Shown here piece by piece: positions 43,896-52,128 of a stretch of 64,000 bases of DNA. The position numbers and the translations under genes were made by a program. The notes under the pieces were generated by a model that worked only from the letters and a program-made list of their open reading frames with translations, did no database searches and was not told the origin of the DNA. Source of the DNA: Thermoproteota archaeon (lineage in GTDB: Archaea > Korarchaeota > JAOZGF01 > JAOZFZ01). Numbering within the stretch: position 1 is the stretch's first letter; each line of letters begins with the position of its first letter. The stretch is from contig JAOZFT010000004.1 of assembly GCA_027492035.1 (NCBI GenBank), positions 239,929 through 303,928 of the forward strand, given 5' to 3'.

Positions 43896-44336
43896 ATGAG
43901 GGTTTGTGTTACATCTCACTTTTCGATCGCTCACGTTGTGAAAAGACGAAACAGCTGGGAGACACTTCACGGCCATAATTACAAGGCTGTTTTATGTGTT
44001 GAAAAAGAATTAGATGAATTAGGGATGGTTATGGATTTTAAAGACTTAAAACTTGTTTTAAATGGAATAATTAAGAAACTGGATCATAAAACTCTCCTGC
44101 CAAGTAAAAACAAGGAAATTAATTTACGACTTGAGGGAAATTTAGCGTCTTTTCAAATTAGAAATAAAAAATACACTTTACCCTTGGAAGATGTAGAATT
44201 AATTCCTACCACGAATGTAACCGCTGAAGAAGTTGCACTCTACCTAGTTTCTAAATTAAGAGAAAAAATTCAGGCTTCAAAACTTGAGTTATCAATTTAC
44301 GAAAGCCCTGACATGTTTGTGGTTGAGAGGGTTTAA
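43896..44336 (+). CDS. 6-pyruvoyltetrahydropterin synthase family protein, PTPS-III-like
   Basis: The frame begins MRVCVTSHFSIAHVV (first zinc histidines) and contains ETLHGHNYKAVLCV. The ExxHGH pattern replaces the cysteine of QueD (CxxxHGH) and matches the PTPS-III subgroup, which makes 6-hydroxymethyl-dihydropterin from dihydroneopterin triphosphate in place of FolB. The dihydropteroate synthase gene follows three bases later, which strongly supports a folate/methanopterin role. GGAGGTG precedes ATG 43896. Confidence 0.85.
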   Translation: MRVCVTSHFSIAHVVKRRNSWETLHGHNYKAVLCVEKELDELGMVMDFKDLKLVLNGIIKKLDHKTLLPSKNKEINLRLEGNLASFQIRNKKYTLPLEDVELIPTTNVTAEEVALYLVSKLREKIQASKLELSIYESPDMFVVERV

Positions 44337-44339
44337 AAA

Positions 44340-45551
44340 ATGTTTCTGAAGGCTGAACTTGGGAAATTGAAAGTAGGTCTTGGAGAAAAAGTTGCGGTAG
44401 TAGCTGTAATGAATTTAAGTCCTGAATCCTTTTATAAACCCTCTGTGCAAACGCGTGAAAATGCTTTAATTTATGCACAGAAATGTATAGAGGAAGGAGC
44501 AGATATAATAGACGTGGGGGCTGTTTCCTCTGCCCCCCCAAGTATTTACGGGTTAAAGGAAAAAATTTCTGTTAGAGAAGAAATTAAAAGATTAGAACCC
44601 GTACTAAAGGAGCTAACGGCCAATTTAAGCATTCCTCTTTCTGTGGACACTCACAGGTGGGAGGCAGCAGAATTAGCCCTTAAAAAGGGTGTAAACATTA
44701 TAAATGACATTAGTGGATTTAAAAAAGACTTGAGAGTGGCGGAGAAAGTGGCTGAATACGGTGCATCAGCTTTCCTTATGGCTTGTAAACAGGAGCCAGG
44801 CGATGTTTGTGGAATAAATGAAATATGTAAAGTTTTGGGTGATAGCTTAGCTATAGCTTCATCTTCAGGTGTGAACCTTAACAAAATTGTTCTTGACCCG
44901 GGAGTAGGATTTGGCAAAGATCCACAATGTGACTTAAAAATATTAAGGGATTTAAGGAGGTTTTACTTGTTGGGTAGGCCCATCATGGTTGGTGTTTCCC
45001 GTAAACACTTTATAGGTGAATGCTTAGGAGGAGTTCCCCCTGAGGAAAGACTAATAGGTTCTTTAGCCGCAACTTCCATTGCTGTTTTTAAAGGTGCACA
45101 TGTAATCCGCACCCATGACGTTAAGGAAACTGTTGAAGCAGTGAAAGTTGCTGAAAGAATTAGAGGAGACATTAAGACTTTGTCTTCTGGTTGCGTTTCA
45201 GCTGTGGACATAGATTTTTTGGAAACATGTGAGGACTTAGAAAATTACTTGTTTACGTTGGGGGTTGGTAAAGAAGGGATTAAAAGAATGCGTGAGAAGG
45301 GAGTGTTTCATGTTTTCCTTTTACGAAACTTAAGCACTCCTGCAGTGTTGGTTTTAAAACAATTATTCCTTGCTGCGGGGGGTGAGTTAGCAACTCATAA
45401 AGATGTCATAGATTTCAATATTGAGAGGTCAGATGTTTTAGTTTTAGCTACTGAGGAACAAGTTAGGAAAGTTGTTAAGAACCTTAGAACAAACTCTTTT
45501 GGTTTAAGAGAGGTTAAGTTTGTACTTGAAAGAATGTTGGAGATGGGATAG
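44340..45551 (+). CDS. Dihydropteroate synthase with C-terminal extension
   Basis: Residues about 1-275 form the DHPS TIM barrel: VVAVMNLSPESFY, EGADIIDVGAVSSAP, PLSVDTHRWEAAELALKKGVNIINDISGF, VLDPGVGFGKD, VGVSRKHFIGE and the C-terminal IRTHDVKETVEAV. About 125 more residues form a second domain (LETCEDLENYLFTLGVGKEG, LKQLFLAAGGELATHKD) present in some DHPS relatives. It probably joins p-aminobenzoate or an arylamine to the pterin for methanopterin-type cofactors. Confidence 0.88.
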   Translation: MFLKAELGKLKVGLGEKVAVVAVMNLSPESFYKPSVQTRENALIYAQKCIEEGADIIDVGAVSSAPPSIYGLKEKISVREEIKRLEPVLKELTANLSIPLSVDTHRWEAAELALKKGVNIINDISGFKKDLRVAEKVAEYGASAFLMACKQEPGDVCGINEICKVLGDSLAIASSSGVNLNKIVLDPGVGFGKDPQCDLKILRDLRRFYLLGRPIMVGVSRKHFIGECLGGVPPEERLIGSLAATSIAVFKGAHVIRTHDVKETVEAVKVAERIRGDIKTLSSGCVSAVDIDFLETCEDLENYLFTLGVGKEGIKRMREKGVFHVFLLRNLSTPAVLVLKQLFLAAGGELATHKDVIDFNIERSDVLVLATEEQVRKVVKNLRTNSFGLREVKFVLERMLEMG

Positions 45552-45581
45552 TATGCTTTTTAAGGGATTTAAAGGTGGTTT

Positions 45582-46094
45582 GTGACGATATCTCGTGATT
45601 TACGTCTTTCAGCTGGAACTCTTGAGAAGGAATTGAAGAAACCGAAAGGAGAACTTTTCAAGAAGTTTCAGGAACTTGATAAAGTCTTGTTAGAAGCCAA
45701 GTACTTAGTTACTGTCGGTGACTTTGTTTCCTTTTCAGCTTTAGAAAACAATATTCAACCTAACCTGATGATTATAGATAGGAAAGTTGAAAGGAAAGAA
45801 TTTGTTTTTAGAATCCCAAACAACTACCTTCTGCTTAACACAATCAACCCTAAAGGGTTTGTAACTGTTAAGGCTTTTAAGGCTGTTAAAGAATCACTTA
45901 AACTTATTGGGACTGGTTTTAGGGTTTGTTTAATTGTTTGTGGTGAGGAAGATTTGTTAGGGTTCCCGGTTGTTTTACTTTTCCCATTAAGCACTGTAAT
46001 GTTGTATGGGCAGCCTGGTGAAGGAATTGTAGCTGTCAAAATAGATAACGAAAGCAAAAACGAAGCAAAAAAGCTTCTTTCCCTTTTTGAGTAA
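45582..46094 (+). CDS. GTP-dependent dephospho-CoA kinase (DUF359)
   Basis: This 170-residue protein contains VTVGDFVSFSALE, LMIIDRKVERKEF and FPVVLLFPLSTVMLYGQPGEGIVAV, the conserved blocks of archaeal DUF359. That family phosphorylates dephospho-CoA with GTP, the last step of CoA synthesis. GGTGG precedes the GTG start. It follows the pterin genes by about 30 bases and is probably in the same transcript. Confidence 0.93.
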   Translation: MTISRDLRLSAGTLEKELKKPKGELFKKFQELDKVLLEAKYLVTVGDFVSFSALENNIQPNLMIIDRKVERKEFVFRIPNNYLLLNTINPKGFVTVKAFKAVKESLKLIGTGFRVCLIVCGEEDLLGFPVVLLFPLSTVMLYGQPGEGIVAVKIDNESKNEAKKLLSLFE

Positions 46095-46105
46095 GGGTCT
46101 CTTTT

Positions 46106-47212
46106 CTAACTTAACCAGTCCCTTTCCTCCATTTTCTTAGGAATGTAGACATCTGACAAGTAAGTTATGTTTTTTGAACACAAGGCCTGGACTTCAGCTT
46201 TTTCCTTCCTTTCTAGCATTAACTGGAATTCTTCTTGGTACCTTTTGTTTTTAAACCATGGATAATTACTTATTTCACTTAACCTTTTTATATCTGCTTC
46301 AGTCATTTTTAACCTTGCATATTTAGGCACTTTATATTTATCTAAGTCGCTTGGAAGTAGGCCAAGTAATTTAGCGTCTTGTGTGGCTAGTCTAGGTGTG
46401 TCGAAAGAGAGCTGTATAGAACCTCTTTTATAAACGCTTGCTATGTAAAAACCGTAAGGGTCGCTGTCCACCAAAATATAAACTGGCAGTTTCAATTCTT
46501 CCCTTAATCTTTTAACGAATCTACGAGTTGCTACATCTGCTTGACCTTTACCTGTGACAAGTATACACTTCTGTTTCTTCCATATTTTGTCTTCAACCAG
46601 TCTGAAAAAAGCTGCATCCTTTTCAATCACTAAAACGTACTCTGCACCATAATCTACAAATTCTACTTCGTCCACTAAGGGAGTTATTGACCAACCGCCT
46701 GTGCCCAGTCTGGAGCAATCAATTAAATCCCCCTTATCCCTGATTTTTATTTCCCCTACGCAAACTCCTTTCGCACTTGCAATTACTCCTAAGTTTTCTC
46801 TGTATACCCCCATCATAGCCGCTATGTCTTCTATTATTGCGTCTGATTCATTCTGCGTCTCAAAAATATATGCTCTGTTATAGAAGATGTCTCTTAACTG
46901 GGCGTGAATATTTCTTCTTAAAAGTTCAGTTATTGTGGAACTTACAGCAACTGTTTGAGTGAATTTTCTGACGTTTTTCATGTTAAAGAAGTCTCTTTTC
47001 ATTAAAATCTTTTTCAATAGAATTAAGTCTTTCTCTTCATCGTAAACTACTACCTCCTTTTTTCTAGCAGGTATTTCAAGGAAAGGGTTTTGTCTTTTCC
47101 TTATTTGTGAAAGGATTCTAAGGAAAATTTCATTTAACATTTTGTCAATTAGTTTTTCCCTTTCTATTTTCTCCGCAAGAATTATATATTCCTCATTTTC
47201 CTTCTTTTTCAA
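46106..47212 (-). CDS. top6A: DNA topoisomerase VI subunit A
   Basis: This 368-residue protein has the Spo11/Top6A winged-helix region with the catalytic tyrosine in LRDIFYNRAY. It also has ENLGVIASAKGVCVGEI, and the Toprim domain acidic residues in VLVIEKDAAF and VDSDPYGFYIASVY. It is the cleaving subunit of the type IIB topoisomerase. It overlaps top6B by four bases. Confidence 0.96.
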   Translation of the reverse strand: MKKKENEEYIILAEKIEREKLIDKMLNEIFLRILSQIRKRQNPFLEIPARKKEVVVYDEEKDLILLKKILMKRDFFNMKNVRKFTQTVAVSSTITELLRRNIHAQLRDIFYNRAYIFETQNESDAIIEDIAAMMGVYRENLGVIASAKGVCVGEIKIRDKGDLIDCSRLGTGGWSITPLVDEVEFVDYGAEYVLVIEKDAAFFRLVEDKIWKKQKCILVTGKGQADVATRRFVKRLREELKLPVYILVDSDPYGFYIASVYKRGSIQLSFDTPRLATQDAKLLGLLPSDLDKYKVPKYARLKMTEADIKRLSEISNYPWFKNKRYQEEFQLMLERKEKAEVQALCSKNITYLSDVYIPKKMEERDWLS

Positions 47213-48738
47213 GTGAAACCTCCTCCCGATATTTTCTCAGAAACAAAGTTGAGAAATTCTCTTCTCACCTTTTCTTCATCCACTCCCTTCACTGTTTCAG
47301 CTATGAATCTTGAAACAAGTTCTGCGTGTTTACTGAATAATTTGAAAGCCTTCATTTTCCTTTCCTTTGCCTCTTTTTTATGCAGGAAATTTTGTAACTC
47401 TTTACAAACTTTTAAAATACCTAAATGTATTTCTCTTCTTATTTCAGGTTTGTTTGCAATGTATTCCTTACCTAAGGTTTTGTAAGGTACACTTGTTGAA
47501 CAGATATGTACAAAGACAGCTAAGGGTGAATTTGTCTTTACATCATACCTTTTCCAATTTATTTTCTTTATTACTCTTGTTGAAACGTCGTTCCATTCAT
47601 CGTAGAGTAAAGGTATCCTGTTTGCGAATCTGTACAGTTTAATTTCTTCATTTACAGGGATCTTGCCACCCCAAGCTAAAGCCACTTCCACAATGAAAGG
47701 GTGTCCTTCATAGGCTTTCGGTGGTCTTTGAGTGGCGGTTACAAATTCAGGTTCCAAAACCCTTTTTATACCCATTACAAACGTCTCTACCCCTATCGGA
47801 GCAAGTGAAGATGCATCTGGAGGCTTTATTCCTTCGAAATTCCTTAGCCCTTTCACTATCCTTCTTTTCTCTCCTTCGCTTAACTCTTTAACCCTTTTAT
47901 TTGGATCCACTTTTGCCATTTCCAAAATCTTTAGACTTGTTTTCTTCCCTAAAGCTTGAAACTCCTTTCTAAGAAAATTAATTACTTTATCCCTTTCTCT
48001 CCTCCTGCATAATCTGTTAAATAATTCGAAATTCGCTCCTTTTGGGTGAGGTTTTGATTCCTTCGGTGTGGAAGGTACTTCTTTTGTTACTCTTCCATAA
48101 ATGATTCTGTTTCCATCAGGCTCAATAAATTCGATAGTTGCGTAGGGGGCAACCATTGCTGTTTGTTTTATATACTCTATGATTTTGTCTCTAGACCTTT
48201 TATAGTTTCCCTCAATCCATAACTCTATGATTGTCCCATGTTTATTTGTATTATTTAATTCAACAGCTTCTTCTAGGTTTCTAGGTTCTGTGACAGGTAA
48301 ATTGTTTAATATGTCAATCTTTATTTTTAAATCGGTTATGTAATCCTTAGTGATCGAAACAACATGTACTGGCTTCTGAGTTGTTATTTGCCCATACATA
48401 ACGGCCATTGTTCCTCCCATTCCGAACCTTCCCCTATGCTGTTTCATCATGTACTTTGAAGAATAAAAAACTTTGCCGAAGCTTTCAGGTATGTTTTCTG
48501 GTGGAATACCAGGTCCGTTATCTTCAACTACTATCTTGAACATATTCTTCTCTTCTTCTTCCAGTTTCACTTTTATATCAGGTAAATAACCAGCTGTTTC
48601 GCAAGCGTCTAAACTGTTTTCCACAAGTTCACGTACTGCAGTATAAAGTGCTCTACCAGGGTTGTCAAAACCACAGACATCCATGTTTTCATAAAAGAAG
48701 TCAGCTGGTGATTTCTCTTTGAAGGTTTCATTACCCAT
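47209..48738 (-). CDS. top6B: DNA topoisomerase VI subunit B
   Basis: This 509-residue GHKL ATPase has ELVENSLDACE (motif N), VEDNGPGIPPENIPESFGKVFYSSKY (G1) and GRFGMGGTMAVMYGQ (G2). An H2TH and transducer region with GVETFVMGIKRVLEPEFV follow. With subunit A it forms the ATP-driven decatenating and relaxing enzyme typical of archaea. Confidence 0.97.
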   Translation of the reverse strand: MGNETFKEKSPADFFYENMDVCGFDNPGRALYTAVRELVENSLDACETAGYLPDIKVKLEEEEKNMFKIVVEDNGPGIPPENIPESFGKVFYSSKYMMKQHRGRFGMGGTMAVMYGQITTQKPVHVVSITKDYITDLKIKIDILNNLPVTEPRNLEEAVELNNTNKHGTIIELWIEGNYKRSRDKIIEYIKQTAMVAPYATIEFIEPDGNRIIYGRVTKEVPSTPKESKPHPKGANFELFNRLCRRRERDKVINFLRKEFQALGKKTSLKILEMAKVDPNKRVKELSEGEKRRIVKGLRNFEGIKPPDASSLAPIGVETFVMGIKRVLEPEFVTATQRPPKAYEGHPFIVEVALAWGGKIPVNEEIKLYRFANRIPLLYDEWNDVSTRVIKKINWKRYDVKTNSPLAVFVHICSTSVPYKTLGKEYIANKPEIRREIHLGILKVCKELQNFLHKKEAKERKMKAFKLFSKHAELVSRFIAETVKGVDEEKVRREFLNFVSEKISGGGFT

Positions 48739-48895
48739 TGCACTTTTCCTCTTTAATTTTGATGTTTATGGAAAGAATTTTATTTTTTTTAAAATGTTTT
48801 AAAAGAATACTGATAAAGTAGTTATTCGTTCAAATTTAAATTATTTCCTTGCGATCGTCCTTTCTTGTTTCGACAATTTTTTTAGGTGAGAAGAA

Positions 48896-49492
48896 ATGCA
48901 TTTTCTCCTAATAACCTTTTTCGCTGGTTTGTTTTCATTCATAACAGGTTATTATCTTTACCGTAAACTCAAAATCCCCTTCACTAGCTTCATTTTTTCT
49001 CTCCTTCTTTTCGCATATTTAACCACCACTTCAGAAAACTTCTTCATTTCTATACCTTTCAACTACGTAGTTGATTTCGCTATGAACCTAGACACTTTCG
49101 TAAGGGGAAAATACTATGTAGCAGTTACATCTATTTTCCTGCATTTTAACTTTTTCCATTTATTCTTCAACTGTTTCGCTTTGTATCTGTTTGGAAAGTT
49201 TTACGAGGAAGTTTATGGTGTAAAGAAAGCATTCATTGTTTTCTTTCTTTCAGGAGTTATCTCAAATTTAGCATACTCTGTTGCATTGCCTAAAGTTTAC
49301 AGCTTAGGTGCTTCAGCCGCTATCCTTGGAATGTTCGGTGGTGTACTTTCCTATAAGCTCCAACATAAAACCAGTTTACTTCCAGACTTAGTAGTTGCCA
49401 TTTTTTTAGTTTTAGGCGGCGGATTGCCTAACGTAAACATTGTAGCTCACTTAACAGGATTAGTTACTGGTTTTCTGTTATCTAAAAAATAA
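48896..49492 (+). CDS. Rhomboid intramembrane serine protease
   Basis: This 198-residue protein has six membrane helices. HFNFFHLFFN (residues 83-92) is the H-x4-HL-x2-N oxyanion motif. LGASAAILGMFGG holds catalytic Ser140, and VAHLTGLVTG holds catalytic His185. It should cleave membrane-spanning substrates. GGTGAG precedes the ATG. The next gene downstream is tfb. Confidence 0.93.
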   Translation: MHFLLITFFAGLFSFITGYYLYRKLKIPFTSFIFSLLLFAYLTTTSENFFISIPFNYVVDFAMNLDTFVRGKYYVAVTSIFLHFNFFHLFFNCFALYLFGKFYEEVYGVKKAFIVFFLSGVISNLAYSVALPKVYSLGASAAILGMFGGVLSYKLQHKTSLLPDLVVAIFLVLGGGLPNVNIVAHLTGLVTGFLLSKK

Positions 49493-49517
49493 AAAGGAAA
49501 CACTGTAATGAAATATT

Positions 49518-49546
49518 CCTGAAAACAGGAACCTCCTTTGCGGAGG
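49518..49546 (+). terminator. Two adjacent small hairpins between rhomboid and tfb
   Basis: CCTG-AAAA-CAGG (49518-49529) and CCTCC-TTTGC-GGAGG (49532-49546) are consecutive perfect stems 25 bases after the rhomboid stop. They may end that transcript or form part of the tfb upstream control region, since the GGAGGAGGAAAA that follows could be a BRE-like purine stretch. Confidence 0.35.
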
Positions 49547-49556
49547 AGGAAAAATT

Positions 49557-49582
49557 ATTTAAATTTTTCGAAAAATTTAAAT
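49557..49582. promoter_or_regulatory. Perfect 26-bp palindrome over the tfb TATA region
   Basis: ATTTAAATTTTTC followed by its exact reverse complement GAAAAATTTAAAT ends five bases before the tfb ATG. Its left TTTAAAT is at the right distance for a TATA box of a leaderless message. A bound dimer would block initiation, so this is a candidate operator. Confidence 0.55.
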
Positions 49583-49587
49583 AAAAA

Positions 49588-50583
49588 ATGGTAAATGATT
49601 ACTTGATGAGAGAGAAAAGCGAAAAAACAAAAAAGAAACTGGTAATGGAAGAAATTACGAAATGTCCCTATTGCGGGGCAGATTCCAAGTATTTCTTCAC
49701 AGACTCTAGGGAAGGAAAAATAATTTGTACAAAATGTGGGACAATAATCAGTGAAAGAATAATTGATAGGGGACCTGAGTACCGTGTCTTTGACTCTGAA
49801 GATGTTGGGAAAGTAAGAGCTGGACCTCCTATTAGCCCAAGAGCCCTAGATTTAGGAGTAAACACAATAATAACAGCAACAGGTGCAGAATACAGTGCAG
49901 GAAAAGTAAGGGACACGATTCTATATCACAGATTAAAAAAAATGGACAGCAGAACAAAAATGCATAATTCACAAAGAAGGAATTTTGTAAAAGCAACCAG
50001 AGTTTTGGATAAAGTCACGCCAATCCTGAACCTGCCAGGTTACGTAAAAAATGAAGCCATAAAAATCTATAAATACGTCCTACAGAACGATTTAGTAAAG
50101 GGCAGAAGTGTTGTCCCAATGATAGCTGGTGCAGTTTACATAGCCTGCCGCAGACACCAAATTCCACATCCGCTTAGACAAATAGCTCAAGCCTTCAATA
50201 TAAAAGAGAAAGAACTTGGAAAAAGTTCAAGGCTTCTGATGAAAAAAGTAGGGATAAAAGTTTTACCTGCAGATCCTGTAAGTTACGTACCCCAACTCTG
50301 TGCAAAACTTGGCCTACCCCCAAAAATCCAAACACTGGCTATGCAAATAATTGAAGAAGCAAAAAAAAGGAACCTAGCCATAGGCAAAGACCCTAAAGGA
50401 ACATCTGCGGCAGCTGTCTACTTAGCATGCAGGCTCCTAAAAGAACGGCAGACCCAACGGAAACTAGCTGAATCAGCCGGTGTAACAGAAGTAACAGTTA
50501 GAAATAGGTACAAAAACATGAGAAAGGGGCTCATGGATTTAATAAATAAATATGAGAAAAAGAACAAAACAGGAGAAACCTGA
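49588..50583 (+). CDS. tfb: Transcription initiation factor IIB (TFB)
   Basis: This 331-residue protein has the N-terminal zinc ribbon CPYCG...IICTKCGTII, the B-reader region DRGPEYRVFDSEDVGKVRAG, and two cyclin repeats (RSVVPMIAGAVYIACRRHQIPHPLRQIA and GKDPKGTSAAAVYLACRLLKERQTQRKLAESAGVTEVTVRNRY). ATG 49588 adds about 25 charged residues before the ribbon; ATG 49606 is an alternative. Confidence 0.97.
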   Translation: MVNDYLMREKSEKTKKKLVMEEITKCPYCGADSKYFFTDSREGKIICTKCGTIISERIIDRGPEYRVFDSEDVGKVRAGPPISPRALDLGVNTIITATGAEYSAGKVRDTILYHRLKKMDSRTKMHNSQRRNFVKATRVLDKVTPILNLPGYVKNEAIKIYKYVLQNDLVKGRSVVPMIAGAVYIACRRHQIPHPLRQIAQAFNIKEKELGKSSRLLMKKVGIKVLPADPVSYVPQLCAKLGLPPKIQTLAMQIIEEAKKRNLAIGKDPKGTSAAAVYLACRLLKERQTQRKLAESAGVTEVTVRNRYKNMRKGLMDLINKYEKKNKTGET

Positions 50584-50677
50584 AGGGTACCAATTCAGCC
50601 AGGCCGCATGGAGTTAATAAATTTCTAAAGTTTCTTGGCTGTTTTCTCGTTAAAACTCTTCCCTTTTACGTATTGTT

Positions 50678-50980
50678 CTAATCAATTTCTATATTATCTT
50701 CGTTGAAGCCAAACTTCACCAGTAACTCAAGAGCCCTTCTCCTATGGTCCCCCTGCAGAATAATGTTCCCATTTTTAACAGTTCCTCCGCAAGCAAGTTT
50801 ACTTTTTAATTTCACAGCTAAATCTTGGACATTGATATCTTTCCCATCAAGTCCCTTTATTACTGTAACCATTTTGCCAAATCTTTTCTTTTCAGCTGTA
50901 ATAGTTATAAGCTGTTCTCCTTTAGCAACTCCCTCAAACAGTTCCTTAGGTAAACCCCACTTCTTCACTATCTCACTCAT
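50678..50980 (-). CDS. Translation initiation factor aIF1 (SUI1)
   Basis: This 100-residue SUI1-fold protein has [43 protein letters not shown] and [13 protein letters not shown], the full SUI1 core. It helps select the start codon. It is convergent with tfb. Confidence 0.95.
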   Translation of the reverse strand: MSEIVKKWGLPKELFEGVAKGEQLITITAEKKRFGKMVTVIKGLDGKDINVQDLAVKLKSKLACGGTVKNGNIILQGDHRRRALELLVKFGFNEDNIEID

Positions 50981-51270
50981 AGCCTACTTTTCCACCTGAC
51001 AAAAGTAAAGCACTGTGCAAACCTTCCTTTATACTCTAACCCTATATCTCATTACCCTTTCACACACTAATACATTATAATACCTTATTTAAATTTTTGC
51101 CAAAAACCAAAATGAAACAGGCAGCAAAACCAACTAAATTCTTTCCTTAACTTAAAAATTTTCAAAAAACAACGGCCACAAAAAACAAAAAAATTAAAAA
51201 CAAATAAAGATAAAAAAAGTAAACTTAAAACCTAGTAAAGGAAATCTTTTCAACATGGAAGGGTGCTTCT

Positions 51271-51414
51271 ATGTACATTTGTGAAAGATGCGGAAAAGAA
51301 ATATCGCGAAAAGAACTAGAAGAAACACCAGGCATCCTAAGATGTCCAGAATGCGGCTTCCATGTCTTCATAAAGAAAAGGCCGCCGATAACAAAAAAGG
51401 TCAAGGCAATATAA
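51271..51414 (+). CDS. rpoP: DNA-directed RNA polymerase subunit Rpo12 (RpoP)
   Basis: This 47-residue protein begins MYICERCGKEISRKELEE, then LRCPECGFHVFIKKRPP. The two CxxC pairs and the basic RPP tail are the Rpo12/RPB12 signature. GGGTG lies just upstream of the ATG. The signal peptidase gene follows about 20 bases later. Confidence 0.93.
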   Translation: MYICERCGKEISRKELEETPGILRCPECGFHVFIKKRPPITKKVKAI

Positions 51415-51434
51415 AGGGAAAGGCGTAAAAAGTA

Positions 51435-52094
51435 ATGTTCACAGAACAAACACCGGAAAGAACACTAAAAAAAACAGTAACAAATAATAGGAACCCAGTA
51501 AACAAAATAAACAAAACAAAAAATAGCAACCAACCCAAAAAAGAAATAATAGACGCAGCAATAATAATACTTGTAACATTATTGATAAGTCAGCTGCTCT
51601 ACCAAGTCCTAGCAATAACCCTAGGCATCCCCTTCCCAATACTCTATGTCTCAAGCCCATCTATGACTCCAACCATAAACATAGGAGATCTAGTAATAGC
51701 GAAAAACATAAAACCAAGCCAAATAAAAGAAGGGGACATAATAATATTTAAAACACAAAGATCAACAGTCTATCCCTACCCCATAATCCATAGAGTAATC
51801 AAGAAGGTGACAATAGACAACACCCTCTACCTTTACACAAAGGGGGATAACAACCTAATACAAGACCCATGGAACCCAATAAGCGAAAAAAGAGGAGACG
51901 AGATAATAGGAGAGCCCCTATTCATAATCCCGAAAATAGGATACGCGGCTATGTTCCTGCAATCGCCAATAGGAAAAGCAATCTCAATCCTATACATAAT
52001 CCTCAGTTTTATCTACCTAGCGGGAACAGAGAACCTCAAAAAATTTTTAAAACCCAAAAACAAAAACAATAAAAAAGGAACGAAAGAAACATAA
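51435..52094 (+). CDS. Signal peptidase I (S26B type)
   Basis: This 219-residue membrane protease has a basic, lysine/asparagine-rich N-terminal tail, a membrane anchor (about 38-60), the catalytic serine in SSPSMTPTINIGD, and PIIHRVIKKV, where histidine replaces the bacterial Lys base, as in the ER/archaeal type. A second hydrophobic helix lies near the C-terminus. It removes signal peptides from exported proteins. The DNA is unusually poor in T on this strand, like the start of aglB next to it. Confidence 0.92.
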   Translation: MFTEQTPERTLKKTVTNNRNPVNKINKTKNSNQPKKEIIDAAIIILVTLLISQLLYQVLAITLGIPFPILYVSSPSMTPTINIGDLVIAKNIKPSQIKEGDIIIFKTQRSTVYPYPIIHRVIKKVTIDNTLYLYTKGDNNLIQDPWNPISEKRGDEIIGEPLFIIPKIGYAAMFLQSPIGKAISILYIILSFIYLAGTENLKKFLKPKNKNNKKGTKET

Positions 52095-52128
52095 AGGAAA
52101 AGAAAAAATAAAGAAGAGGCCTAAGCAA

